A stretch of DNA of 28,232 nt, from assembly GCA_900771805.1 (NCBI GenBank), contig CAAGPL010000043.1, positions 1 to 28,232 on the forward strand, read 5' to 3'. The position numbers and the translations under genes are program-made. Below are positions 16,593 through 23,945 of this stretch, in pieces (the first letter of the stretch is position 1; each line of letters begins with the position of its first letter). The DNA comes from Bacilli bacterium (GTDB taxonomy: Bacteria > Bacillota_I > Bacilli_A > RF39 > UBA660). The notes below the pieces were generated by a model. That model saw only the letters and a program-made list of their open reading frames with translations. It was not told the DNA's origin and did no database searches.

Positions 16593-17018
16593 ATGGATGA
16601 ACATTTAAAAAGAAGTATCATGATTGAACATTATCAAAATCCTTTAAATAAAGGGTTAGATAATACAGATAATTATATTAAAGTTAATATGAATAGTAAA
16701 ACATGCATTGATAATTTGGATTTTGCATGTGACATAAAAGATAATATTATAAAAGATATTAAATTTGATGGTGAAGCTTGTGCTATATCAACATCAGCTG
16801 CTTCTATTATGAGTGAGCTTTTAAAAGGAAAGACTAAACAAGAAGCTCTTAAAATAATAGAAAATTATGAAAATATGATTGATGAAAAAAAGTATGATAA
16901 AAATCTTTTAGAAGAGGCTAATTGTTATGATGAAATATATAAGCAGCCTAATAGAAAAAAATGTGCTTTATTACCATTTTATGGCATTAAAAAAATATTA
17001 GAAGAAAGTAGTAAGTAA
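16593..17018 (+). CDS. sufU: Zinc-dependent sulfurtransferase SufU
   Basis: SufU accepts persulfide sulfur from SufS in Firmicutes. The frame extends upstream, but the ATG at 16593 after AGGAGAAG gives MDEHLKRSIMIEHYQNPLNKG, the family N-terminus, and 141 residues. The zinc ligands and acceptor cysteine are present: C38 and D40 (KTCIDN; CGD in most members), C63 (GEACAIS) and C124 (RKKCALLPF). The glycine of the usual CGD motif is replaced by Ile. Confidence 0.93.
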   Translation: MDEHLKRSIMIEHYQNPLNKGLDNTDNYIKVNMNSKTCIDNLDFACDIKDNIIKDIKFDGEACAISTSAASIMSELLKGKTKQEALKIIENYENMIDEKKYDKNLLEEANCYDEIYKQPNRKKCALLPFYGIKKILEESSK

Positions 17019-17022
17019 CAAA

Positions 17023-17433
17023 ATGAAAAAAAATGAAATATTAAATACTGAAAAATTATCTTTTGCAAGTTTATCAAAATTAACAAAGCAGGATTTATTA
17101 AGTAATAAATTATTTAATTATAATTTAAGATGTACTCATCAAAGTTATATAGTTGGTGAATTATATAATTTAGATAGTGATTCACTTAGTTTTTTAGATA
17201 TGATAGAAGATGATACATATGCATATTTATATTTTAAAACTGTAAGTGATGCAGTAAATACTTTATGTGATAGCAATTTATTTGTAATTAATGCTAATCC
17301 TTTAACTGATATTGGTATAAAAAATCAGTTTATAACAAAAGAAGAATTAAAAAAAGAGCTTATAAAAACTGGATTATATTTTAATTTCATGGATGATTGT
17401 CCAGATATAAGTAAAGTAAAAATAAAAAAATAG
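17023..17433 (+). CDS. Hypothetical protein inside the SUF operon
   Basis: I do not recognise this 136-residue protein. It lies 4 bp after sufU and 21 bp before sufB on the same strand, so it is part of the operon. It is soluble, acidic, and mixed in predicted structure; the pattern GLYFNFMDDCPDI at the end and NLRCTHQSYIVGEL near the middle each hold a conserved-looking cysteine. The ribosome binding site is weak. The position between sufU and sufB suggests a role in cluster assembly or simple co-expression; nothing in the sequence decides which. Confidence 0.8.
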   Translation: MKKNEILNTEKLSFASLSKLTKQDLLSNKLFNYNLRCTHQSYIVGELYNLDSDSLSFLDMIEDDTYAYLYFKTVSDAVNTLCDSNLFVINANPLTDIGIKNQFITKEELKKELIKTGLYFNFMDDCPDISKVKIKK

Positions 17434-17454
17434 ATTGAAAGGACGATAAAAAGC

Positions 17455-18789
17455 ATGATAGAATTTGGCAAAGGTTTAGATGAAGAAAAAATTAAGATGA
17501 TATCAAGTTTGAAAAAAGAACCAGATTGGATGCTTTCATATCGTCTAGATTCTTATAAGAAATTTAAAGATTTTAAAAATCCTTCATTTGGACCCGAAAT
17601 TAACTTAGATTTAGATGATATTAGATATTATAAATCAATTAATACTTCTGTTGCTAATAATTGGGAGAATGTAGATGATAATTTAAGAAAGACTTTTTCT
17701 GATATTGGAATTCAAAAAGCTGAAGAAAATTATTTATCAGGTGTGCATGTTCAATATGAAAGTGAAGCACTATATCATAATATGCTAAAAGAATTAAAGG
17801 AAAAAAATATTATTTTCTTAGATACAGATACTGCCTTAAAGAAATATCCCGATTTATTTAAAAAATATTTTGGTACATTAGTTAAAAACGATGATAATAA
17901 ATATGCTTCATTAAACTCAGCTGTCTGGTCTGGTGGAACTTTTATATATGTTCCTCCTAATACTAAGCTAGATAGACCTCTTCAAAGTTATTTTAGGATA
18001 GATTCTAAAGATATGGGGCAATTTGAAAGAACATTAATTATAGTAGATGAGGGAAGCGATTTACATTATATAGAAGGGTGTACTGCACCTTTATATTCAT
18101 CATCATCACTACATGCTGCAGTAGTTGAGATATTTGTTGCAAAAAATGCTAAGTGTCGTTATACAACAATTCAAAATTGGGCTAATAATGTATATAATTT
18201 AGTTACTAAAAGATCTTTAGTAGAAGAAAATGGTACTATGGAATGGATAGATGGTAATATAGGTTCAAAAGTTACTATGAAATATCCAGCTTGTATACTT
18301 AAAGGAGATTATTCAAAAGGAATTTGTACAACAATAGCACTTGCAGATAATGGTCAAATTCAGGATACTGGTGCAAAGATGATACACATAGGTAAACATA
18401 CTAAAAGTAATATCTTATCTAAATCAATTGCAAGAAGTGGTGGAAATGCATCTTATAGAGGTTTAGTTAAAATAACAAAAGATGCTAAGTATTCATCAGC
18501 AAACATTAAGTGTGATACAATACTTTTAGATAAAATTTCAAAAAGTGATACATTTCCAACTAATATATGTTCTAATAAAACAAGCACATTAGAACATGAA
18601 GCTACCGTTTCCAAAATCGATCCTAAAGAATTATTTTATTTAATGACGAGAGGGTTAGATGAAAATAAAGCAACGGAACTTCTTATTATGGGATTTATAG
18701 ATGCTTTTAGAGAGGAATTGCCTCTTGAGTATGCAGTTGAATTAAATCAATTACTTAAAGGAGAAAATATAAAGGAATGCAAAAGATAA
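17455..18789 (+). CDS. sufB: Fe-S cluster assembly protein SufB
   Basis: SufB is the main scaffold subunit on which clusters form. The 444-residue protein is near the usual length and has ISSLKKEPDWMLSYRLDSYKKF, FGTLVKNDDNKYASLNSAVWSGG, IVDEGSDLHYIEGCTAP, TKRSLVEENGTMEWIDGNIGSK and LEHEATVSKIDPKELFYLMTRG. AAAGGA (17438-17443) lies 11 nt before the ATG. The terminator stem covers its last codons. It ends the six-gene SUF operon. Confidence 0.97.
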   Translation: MIEFGKGLDEEKIKMISSLKKEPDWMLSYRLDSYKKFKDFKNPSFGPEINLDLDDIRYYKSINTSVANNWENVDDNLRKTFSDIGIQKAEENYLSGVHVQYESEALYHNMLKELKEKNIIFLDTDTALKKYPDLFKKYFGTLVKNDDNKYASLNSAVWSGGTFIYVPPNTKLDRPLQSYFRIDSKDMGQFERTLIIVDEGSDLHYIEGCTAPLYSSSSLHAAVVEIFVAKNAKCRYTTIQNWANNVYNLVTKRSLVEENGTMEWIDGNIGSKVTMKYPACILKGDYSKGICTTIALADNGQIQDTGAKMIHIGKHTKSNILSKSIARSGGNASYRGLVKITKDAKYSSANIKCDTILLDKISKSDTFPTNICSNKTSTLEHEATVSKIDPKELFYLMTRGLDENKATELLIMGFIDAFREELPLEYAVELNQLLKGENIKECKR

Positions 18790-18802
18790 TGCATTTCTTT
18801 TT
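18771..18802 (+). terminator. Terminator of the SUF operon
   Basis: AAAGGAATGCA (18771-18781) pairs with TGCATTTCTTT (18790-18800), one G-T pair, 8-nt loop, then T residues. The 5' arm includes the last codons of sufB. Confidence 0.8.
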
Positions 18803-18867
18803 ATATAAATAGAAAAATGTCGTAAATTATATAAAAAAATACTAAAGAAGAAATTTTAAAAAAAAGA

Positions 18868-18896
18868 TTGTACAAAAAAAGATATTTGCTTATAAT
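18868..18896 (+). promoter_or_regulatory. Promoter of ssb
   Basis: TTGTAC (18868-18873) and TATAAT (18891-18896) are 17 bp apart. This predicts a leader of about 95 nt before the ssb start. Confidence 0.65.
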
Positions 18897-18934
18897 TAAA
18901 ATTTAATTTTTGCTAAAAATAATATTAAAAAATT

Positions 18935-18988
18935 AAAAAACATTATTTTGATAATGTTTTTTCTTTCGTGTAAATTTATTAACGAAAG
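18935..18988 (+). promoter_or_regulatory. Leader with terminator-like hairpin and RBS hairpin before ssb
   Basis: A 12-bp stem (18935-18946 with 18951-18962, TTTG loop) ends in six T residues and looks like an intrinsic terminator, although no gene precedes it after the ssb promoter. Directly after it CTTTCGT (18963-18969) pairs with ACGAAAG (18982-18988), which overlaps the AAAGGAG ribosome binding site. Both fit attenuation of ssb at transcription and translation. Confidence 0.55.
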
Positions 18989-18998
18989 GAGAAATATT

Positions 18999-19340
18999 AT
19001 GGTAAATCAATTAATTGTTATTGGTAGATTAGTTAAAGATCCAGAACTAAGAAAAACGGAAAATGGTAAAAATGTTACTAATATCACGTTAGCTGTTCCA
19101 AGAAGTTATAAAAATACTAATGGTGAATATGATACTGATTTTATCGATTGTACATTATGGAGTACGGTTGCTGAAACAACAACAGAATATTGCCATAAAG
19201 GTGATTTACTTGGAGTAAAAGGAAGACTTCAAATGAGAACAATTGAAAAAGAAGATGAAAAACCAAAGCAAAACCTAGAAGTAGTAGCAGAAAAAGTAAC
19301 CTTTTTATCAAGTAAAAGAACTAAAGAAACAGATTTATAA
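18999..19340 (+). CDS. ssb: Short single-stranded DNA-binding protein
   Basis: This is a 113-residue OB-fold single-stranded DNA-binding protein (MVNQLIVIGRLVKDPELRKTENG, SYKNTNGEYDTDFIDCTLW, KGDLLGVKGRLQMR). The start is the ATG at 18999 after AAAGGAG, not the longer open frame from 18948. It ends in KETDL and lacks the acidic DDDIPF tip that recruits repair partners, like the short SsbB type. The last ~25 codons are repeated 1.2 kb downstream, so the present tail was supplied by the inserted module. No rpsF/rpsR neighbours, so this is not the ribosomal-operon ssb. Confidence 0.93.
   Translation: MVNQLIVIGRLVKDPELRKTENGKNVTNITLAVPRSYKNTNGEYDTDFIDCTLWSTVAETTTEYCHKGDLLGVKGRLQMRTIEKEDEKPKQNLEVVAEKVTFLSSKRTKETDL
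19241..19314 (+). repeat. ssb 3'-end direct repeat, copy 1
   Basis: 74 bp that match 20449-20522 with two mismatches; the last 60 bp (19255-19314) are identical. Copy 1 is inside the intact ssb gene. Confidence 0.92.
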
Positions 19341-19350
19341 TCTGTTTCTT
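19324..19350 (+). terminator. Terminator-like stem at the end of ssb
   Basis: AAGAAACAGATT (19324-19335) and AATCTGTTTCTT (19339-19350) form a 12-bp perfect stem with a TAT loop overlapping the stop codon; the T tract behind it is weak. Confidence 0.6.
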
Positions 19351-19580
19351 AATTTATAGAAAAAATATGAATTATTATAATGAAATAAAAAATAAAATGA
19401 AAGGAAGTCAAAGTAAAATTTATAAGTATAACTTAAATAGTAACGTTTTTATCAATTAGAAGACTAGTAAAAGCAGAGTATTTTTATTTTTTGGATGAAA
19501 TGGGAACAAAACAGAGACAATAAATTAAATATTTAAATGATAAAAATAAAAAGTATTTTGCATAAAGTTACATAAATTAT

Positions 19581-19630
19581 TTGTAGCAAATTAATAACAT
19601 ACTATGATATTTGAAAATCAATATCATAGT
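19581..19630 (+). promoter_or_regulatory. Promoter and operator-like palindrome before the KilA-N gene
   Basis: TTGTAG (19581-19586) and TATGAT (19603-19608) are 16 bp apart. The -10 lies within an 11-bp perfect inverted repeat, ACTATGATATT (19601-19611) and AATATCATAGT (19620-19630), 23 bp before the gene. Such placement suggests repression, possibly by KilA-N itself. Confidence 0.5.
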
Positions 19631-19653
19631 TAATATAAGATAGGAGAATAATT

Positions 19654-20454
19654 ATGGAATTAAATGTTGATAATCAAATAATTAATTATATAAGAATAGA
19701 AAATGAGGATTATATTTCAATAACTGATATGCTAAAATCTAAAGATGGAAATTTTTTTGTTACAGATTGGTTAAGAAATAGAAACACTGTTGAATTTTTA
19801 GGAATTTGGGAAGAATTATATAACCCTAATTTTAATTATGGCGAATTTGCCATAATTAAAAGTCAATCGGGTTTAAATAGTTATAAATTAAGTGTTAAGG
19901 AGTGGGTGAAAAAAACTAATGCTATTGGAATTATTTCTAAAGCAGGAAGATATGGTGGAACATATGCACATAAAGATATCGCTTTTGAATTCGGAATGTG
20001 GATAAGCCCAAAATTTAAATTATTATTAATTAAAGAATTTGAAAAATTAAAGAGAAAAGAAAAGTCTCAATTAGAATGGGATGCTAAAAGAGAATTATCA
20101 AAAATTAATTATAGAATTCATACAAATGCAATAAAACATAATTTAATTCCGACCAAATTAACTAAAGAACAAATAAATTATGTATATGCTGAAGAAGCAG
20201 ATGTATTAAATATGGCATTATTTGGTATAACTGCTAAAAAATGGAGACAAGATAATCCTTATTCGGGTGGAAATATAAGGGATTATGCTTCAATAAATGA
20301 ACTTATTTGTTTAGCTAATTTAGAAACTTTAAATTCTGTTTTTATAAATGATGGATTAAAACAATCATTAAGACTAGAACGGTTAAATAAAATAGCAATA
20401 TCTCAAATGAAAATACTAAATGAAAATGACAAGAAATTAAATGAAAATAATTAA
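19654..20454 (+). CDS. KilA-N domain protein
   Basis: This 266-residue protein carries an N-terminal KilA-N DNA-binding domain at about residues 15-130, with FFVTDWLRNRNTVEFLGIWE, YKLSVKEWVKKTNAIGI, AGRYGGTYAHKDIAFEFGMW and ISPKFKLLLIKEFE. KilA-N proteins are typical of phages and other mobile DNA, often as antirepressors or regulators. The C-terminal ~130 residues are charged and helical (EWDAKRELSKINYRIHTNAI, then a AEEADVLNMALFG segment). The ATG follows AGGAGA at about 8 nt. It is alone in the module between the ssb repeats. Its role here is unknown; moron-like cargo is my inference. Confidence 0.9.
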   Translation: MELNVDNQIINYIRIENEDYISITDMLKSKDGNFFVTDWLRNRNTVEFLGIWEELYNPNFNYGEFAIIKSQSGLNSYKLSVKEWVKKTNAIGIISKAGRYGGTYAHKDIAFEFGMWISPKFKLLLIKEFEKLKRKEKSQLEWDAKRELSKINYRIHTNAIKHNLIPTKLTKEQINYVYAEEADVLNMALFGITAKKWRQDNPYSGGNIRDYASINELICLANLETLNSVFINDGLKQSLRLERLNKIAISQMKILNENDKKLNENN

Positions 20455-20522
20455 AAAAGAATATGAAAAACCAAAGCAAAACCTAGAAGTAGTAGCAGAA
20501 AAAGTAACCTTTTTATCAAGTA
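20449..20522 (+). repeat. ssb 3'-end direct repeat, copy 2
   Basis: Second copy of the ssb end sequence, identical to copy 1 over 60 bp (20463-20522). It begins within the last codons of the KilA-N gene. Confidence 0.92.
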
Positions 20523-20560
20523 GTAAAAGTAAAGATACAAATATAAAAAAAGATGTATAA
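20450..20560 (+). pseudogene. ssb: Stranded 3' end of ssb
   Basis: In the ssb frame this stretch reads EKPKQNLEVVAEKVTFLSSS, then SKSKDTNIKKDV and a TAA at 20558-20560. It is the old or alternative tail of ssb, without a start or the OB-fold. After the shared 60 bp its sequence departs from that of the intact gene (an extra AGT codon and a different final 10 residues), which shows that the two tails come from different ssb alleles. Confidence 0.8.
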
Positions 20561-20569
20561 ATTATAATT

Positions 20570-20618
20570 AAAGACATATTTTTTATTAGAGGTGTTTAAA
20601 TGAAAAAAATATGTCTTT
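20570..20618 (+). promoter_or_regulatory. 15-bp inverted repeat enclosing the dacF start
   Basis: AAAGACATATTTTTT (20570-20584) pairs perfectly with AAAAAATATGTCTTT (20604-20618). The 19-nt loop holds the AGAGGTG ribosome binding site and the ATG, and T residues follow the stem. It can act as a terminator for upstream transcription or as a structure that affects dacF translation. Confidence 0.55.
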
Positions 20619-21349
20619 TTATATTTTCACTATTTCTTTTTATTCCATTTATTTATGCTTTGGAAAATAATGATATAAGTGATAATGAAAATTCTAATTG
20701 TACTACAAAGGATTGCTACAAAACTAATAAAGAACAAGAAGATGATTTAATAACTGACTTAAAAAGTGCAATATTAATTGAAGAAGATTCAGGTAAAGTT
20801 TTATATGAAAAAAACGCACACGACAGATATGCTCCAGCTTCCATGACAAAAATAATGAGCATGATTCTAATCATGGAAGAAATAGAAAAAGGAAAATTAA
20901 AATGGAGTGATACTTTAGTTGCAAGTGAAAATGCAGCATCTATGGGAGGATCCCAAATATTTTTAAAAGCAAATGAAAAAATGAGTGTTAAGGACTTATT
21001 TAAGGCTGTTGCAATAGGTTCAGCTAATGATGCAACTGTTGTATTTACAGAAAAAATAAGTGGTACAGAAAAAAGATTTGTAGATAAAATGAATGAAAAA
21101 GTTAAAAGTTTAGGTCTTAAAGATACTAATTTTAAAAATGCTACAGGTCTTGATGAAGCTAACCATTATTCTTCTGCTTATGATATGGCATTTATGGCAA
21201 GAGAACTTATAAAACATGAAAAAATATTTTCATTTACTACTATATATGAAGATTATTTAAGACAGGATACAGATAATAAATTTTGGCTTGTTAATACAAA
21301 TAAAGTCGTGTTTAAATTTTACTATACTAATAATTATAGTAGAACATAA
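20600..21349 (+). pseudogene. dacF: D,D-carboxypeptidase DacF-type, split by integration
   Basis: The product is a penicillin-binding D-Ala-D-Ala carboxypeptidase of the DacF/DacB group. A signal peptide (MKKICLFIFSLFLFIPFIYA) leads into the catalytic domain with SxxK at 81-84 (SMTK) and SxN at 141-143 (SAN). The frame then reaches WLVNTNK, the segment that in relatives runs straight on to the KTG motif, but here it becomes VVFKFYYTNNYSRT and stops. So the third catalytic motif and the C-terminal domain are missing. The break coincides with a palindrome and a serine recombinase gene, so the rest should lie beyond the right end of the element, outside this window. The truncated protein is expected to be inactive. 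Confidence 0.88.
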
Positions 21350-21357
21350 ACACGACT
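21304..21357. other. Candidate attL site of the integrative element
   Basis: A 54-bp imperfect palindrome centred at 21330/21331: AGTCGTGTTTA (21304-21314) mirrors TAAACACGACT (21347-21357), and TACTATA (21320-21326) mirrors TATAGTA (21335-21341), with more pairs between. It sits exactly where dacF loses family similarity and 240 bp before a large serine recombinase. This is the form expected of a recombined serine-integrase site. Confidence 0.65.
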
Positions 21358-21463
21358 AGTTTTGTATTTATATTTTACTATAAAAAGTTTATAAGTTTTT
21401 GGATTGTTAATTGCATATTTTTGTTATTGCTTTTCTATACTTAAATAGAAAGTAGGTGATAAC

Positions 21464-21574
21464 ATTAGCGAAGATCTAATTTGTAGAAATGTTCAAATAG
21501 ATATTATGAAATTCTTTTTGAAATGTAGTATCCCAAAAATTTTATTAAATAATAAGATCGTTGAATCTATTTAA
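21464..21574 (+). CDS. Possible 36-residue small protein with ATT start
   Basis: Directly after a good AGTAGGTGAT (21451-21460) the frame ATT AGC GAA GAT runs 36 codons (ISEDLICRNVQIDIMKFFLK and on) to a TAA at 21572-21574, 23 bp before the recombinase gene. There is no ATG, GTG or TTG at the right place. Small SHOCT-like genes often sit before serine recombinases in Firmicutes elements, and the pattern IDIxKxxLxxxI fits loosely. It may be a decayed copy. Confidence 0.35.
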   Translation: MSEDLICRNVQIDIMKFFLKCSIPKILLNNKIVESI

Positions 21575-21597
21575 TTTTAGATAGAGGAGATGAAATT

Positions 21598-23055
21598 ATG
21601 CGAGAAAAAACTGCAATTTACATTCGTGTTTCAACAGAAGATCAAGCAAAAGATGGATTCTCAATTCATGCTCAAAGAGAAAAACTTACAAAGTATGCAG
21701 AAGCTAATGAATGGGATATAATTGATTATTATGTTGATGACGGAATAAGTGGAAAGAATTTAGTGGATAGACCAGAAGTAACAAGAATGTTAGAGGATGT
21801 AAAGTCTGGTAAGATTAATAATGTTTTGATTTACAAGTTAGATAGATTAACGAGAAGTATGAAAGATCTAATTTATTTAATAGAATTTTTTGAAAGTAAT
21901 AATTGTACATTTAACTCACAAACAGAAAAAATTGATACTTCAAATGCAGTTGGAAGAATGTTTGTCAAAATTATTGGAATATTTGCTGAATTTGAGCGTG
22001 AGAATTTGGCTGAGAGAGTTTCTTTTGGATATGAGCAAAAAACCAGAGAGGGTAATTATACGAATACTAATGGTGTCTATGGTTATGATTATATTGTTGG
22101 CGAAGGAAAGCTGGAAATTAATTCGGAAGAAGCAGAACTTGTTAAAAAGATATTTGAATTATATATAAGTGGAGAGTCATATTTTAAAATTGCTAAGAAA
22201 TTTAATATAACAAATGTTCCAACAAAAAGAGGAGGGCATTGGGCTTCTGGTACTATAAAATCAATTATAGGAAATCCGTTATATGTAGGAAAAGTTAGAT
22301 ATGGTGTTGCTAAAAAGAATCAACATAAATCATTTTTAGTAGATGGGGTGAATGTTAAACCTATTTTGGATGAAGAAACATGGAATGAGGCAAACAAAAC
22401 TATTGCAACAAGAAAAAAATACTGTGTTCGCAGGTATCCTAATTCAAATGCGTATTATTTTCACACTATAAAATGTTCATTATGTGGTGGAACAATGTCT
22501 GCAAGACAGCAAATGCAACATGGAAAAATGTATATCACTTATTCTTGTAATGCACATTGTAGAGGATTCTGTGAAGCAACTAGTTTTTCTCACTATAAGA
22601 TGGAAGATGCTTTCATGAATTATTTAGAAAAATTGCCAAACATGACTCCAACAGAAGAAATAATGAAAAAGCAAAAAAAGATTTCTGAGATAGAAGATAA
22701 AAGAAAAAAACTTCAAAATAAAATTAATAAATTAGAGGATAAGAAAAAAAGTATAAGACAGAAATTTATTGATGACACAATAAATATTGAAGACTATCAG
22801 ACATTAACAAATGAAATTAATGAACAGCAAAAAATATTTCAAGATGATCTGGATAAAATAATAGTTCCTGAAATTGAAAATATAATATATGATTATAATG
22901 AAATTAAAGATTTTGTAGGTAATATTAAATTAAATTGGGATAATCTATCAAATCAGGATAGAATGAATTTTTTAGAAAAGTTTGTTAATGAAATTAAGGT
23001 TCGTAAAGAAGGAGATATAGTCGTTATAGATAATGTTGAGTTTGTAAAATATTAA
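21598..23055 (+). CDS. Large serine recombinase (integrase)
   Basis: This 485-residue enzyme catalyses integration and excision of the element through a covalent Ser-DNA intermediate. The resolvase domain (about 4-150) has the catalytic S12 in YIRVSTEDQAKDGFSI and LDRLTRSMKDL; the recombinase domain follows (about 160-265, KRGGHWASGTIKSIIGNPLY); a zinc ribbon with CSLCGG and CNAHCRGFC lies near 297-327; a coiled coil (about 350-425, rich in Lys and Glu) precedes the C-terminus. The ATG follows AGAGGAGATG. Its position beside the broken dacF and the palindromic site makes it the integrase for this insertion. Confidence 0.96.
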   Translation: MREKTAIYIRVSTEDQAKDGFSIHAQREKLTKYAEANEWDIIDYYVDDGISGKNLVDRPEVTRMLEDVKSGKINNVLIYKLDRLTRSMKDLIYLIEFFESNNCTFNSQTEKIDTSNAVGRMFVKIIGIFAEFERENLAERVSFGYEQKTREGNYTNTNGVYGYDYIVGEGKLEINSEEAELVKKIFELYISGESYFKIAKKFNITNVPTKRGGHWASGTIKSIIGNPLYVGKVRYGVAKKNQHKSFLVDGVNVKPILDEETWNEANKTIATRKKYCVRRYPNSNAYYFHTIKCSLCGGTMSARQQMQHGKMYITYSCNAHCRGFCEATSFSHYKMEDAFMNYLEKLPNMTPTEEIMKKQKKISEIEDKRKKLQNKINKLEDKKKSIRQKFIDDTINIEDYQTLTNEINEQQKIFQDDLDKIIVPEIENIIYDYNEIKDFVGNIKLNWDNLSNQDRMNFLEKFVNEIKVRKEGDIVVIDNVEFVKY

Positions 23056-23066
23056 TGTAAGTTTAT

Positions 23067-23090
23067 AACTAACAATTTTGTTAGTTTTTT
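23067..23090 (+). terminator. Terminator of the recombinase gene
   Basis: AACTAACA (23067-23074) pairs with TGTTAGTT (23079-23086), then T residues to 23090. Confidence 0.75.
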
Positions 23091-23119
23091 AATTTATAAA
23101 AAAGAAAGGGTGATTATGA

Positions 23120-23917
23120 ATGGTGTTCAAGATAGAAAAAACAAAAAATTATACGGTTATGAGTAACTTTCATCTTCAAGATAGAAATTTATCTTTTAAA
23201 GCTAAAGGGTTACTTTCATTTATGTTAAGTCTCCCTGATGATTGGGATTACTCACTTGCAGGATTAGTCAGTGTAAGTAAAGAAAATACAAAAGCAATAC
23301 GAACAATATTAAATGAATTAAAAGACAATGGCTATCTTGTCATTGAGCAAACTCGTGGTGATAAAGGGTATTATAAATATAATTATATTATTTATGAACA
23401 ACCAATTACCCTTGAAAAAGATAAAAATAATCCAGATACCCAAAAAGGGCATACCGTAGAAGGAGATGCCGAAAAGGACATACAAATAAATACTAATATA
23501 CAAAATACTAAAGAACAAATAGATAAAACTGATAAAGATGATAAAACCAAAAAATCATCTTTTTTTGATGCTGAAGAACATAATCCATTAACTATTGATT
23601 TAGTAAATAGAGGTTTTATTAAAGAAGATGATATGCAAATTTTTTATTATGATAATTTATTTGATGATTTACTTGAAAGAGAATCGTTTAAAGATCTGGT
23701 TATAATAAATCACTATATTATTCCTAGGGTTATGTCTAGGGATTATCATGATGAAAATGGTGAAAAGATAGAAAATTTATACGGATATTTTAAAAACTCT
23801 ATTTTAAGCAATATTGAAAAATTAAAAAGTAACGAAATTGAATGGGATGAAGAAACAGGATGGTTTAAAGAAAATAACATTAATGAAATTGAAGACGACT
23901 TAGAAATTGAGATATAA
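23120..23917 (+). CDS. Replisome-organiser-like helix-turn-helix protein
   Basis: This 265-residue protein has the N-terminal winged helix seen in RepA_N/replisome-organiser proteins of Firmicutes plasmids and ICEs: FHLQDRNLSFKAKGLLSFML, LPDDWDYSLAGLVSVSKENT, IRTILNELKDNGYLVI (residues 17-80). A charged linker follows, then a C-terminal domain (about 150-250) with KIENLYGYFKNSILSNIEKL, as in the DUF6017/DnaD-like group. Its job is probably to start replication of the excised element. AAAGGGTGAT precedes overlapping ATGs at 23116 and 23120; only the one at 23120 opens the long frame. Confidence 0.82.
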   Translation: MVFKIEKTKNYTVMSNFHLQDRNLSFKAKGLLSFMLSLPDDWDYSLAGLVSVSKENTKAIRTILNELKDNGYLVIEQTRGDKGYYKYNYIIYEQPITLEKDKNNPDTQKGHTVEGDAEKDIQINTNIQNTKEQIDKTDKDDKTKKSSFFDAEEHNPLTIDLVNRGFIKEDDMQIFYYDNLFDDLLERESFKDLVIINHYIIPRVMSRDYHDENGEKIENLYGYFKNSILSNIEKLKSNEIEWDEETGWFKENNINEIEDDLEIEI

Positions 23918-23939
23918 AAAAAGACTTTTTTCAAGTCTT
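23916..23939 (-). terminator. Terminator of the XRE repressor gene
   Basis: Read on the minus strand, AAGACTT and AAGTCTT (23939-23933 with 23927-23921) form a 7-bp stem followed by seven T residues. Confidence 0.7.
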
Positions 23940-23945
23940 ACTATG

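Larger units (their letters stand above)
19315..20522 (+). mobile_element. 1.2-kb KilA-N module inserted at the 3' end of ssb
   Basis: The module of 1,208 bp lies between the two copies of the ssb 3' end. It carries a replacement ssb tail, a non-coding stretch, an operator-like palindrome, the KilA-N gene and then a second copy of the ssb end sequence. Integration by crossover within ssb homology (Campbell-type) explains the layout. The gap 19351-19653 (about 300 bp) shows no gene; apart from the palindrome and a possible promoter it holds nothing I can name. No recombinase is inside, so the module is not autonomous. Confidence 0.65.

Noticed and set aside
21890..22168. 92-residue plus-strand frame inside the recombinase gene
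   Set aside because: Out-of-frame shadow within a fully supported recombinase domain.
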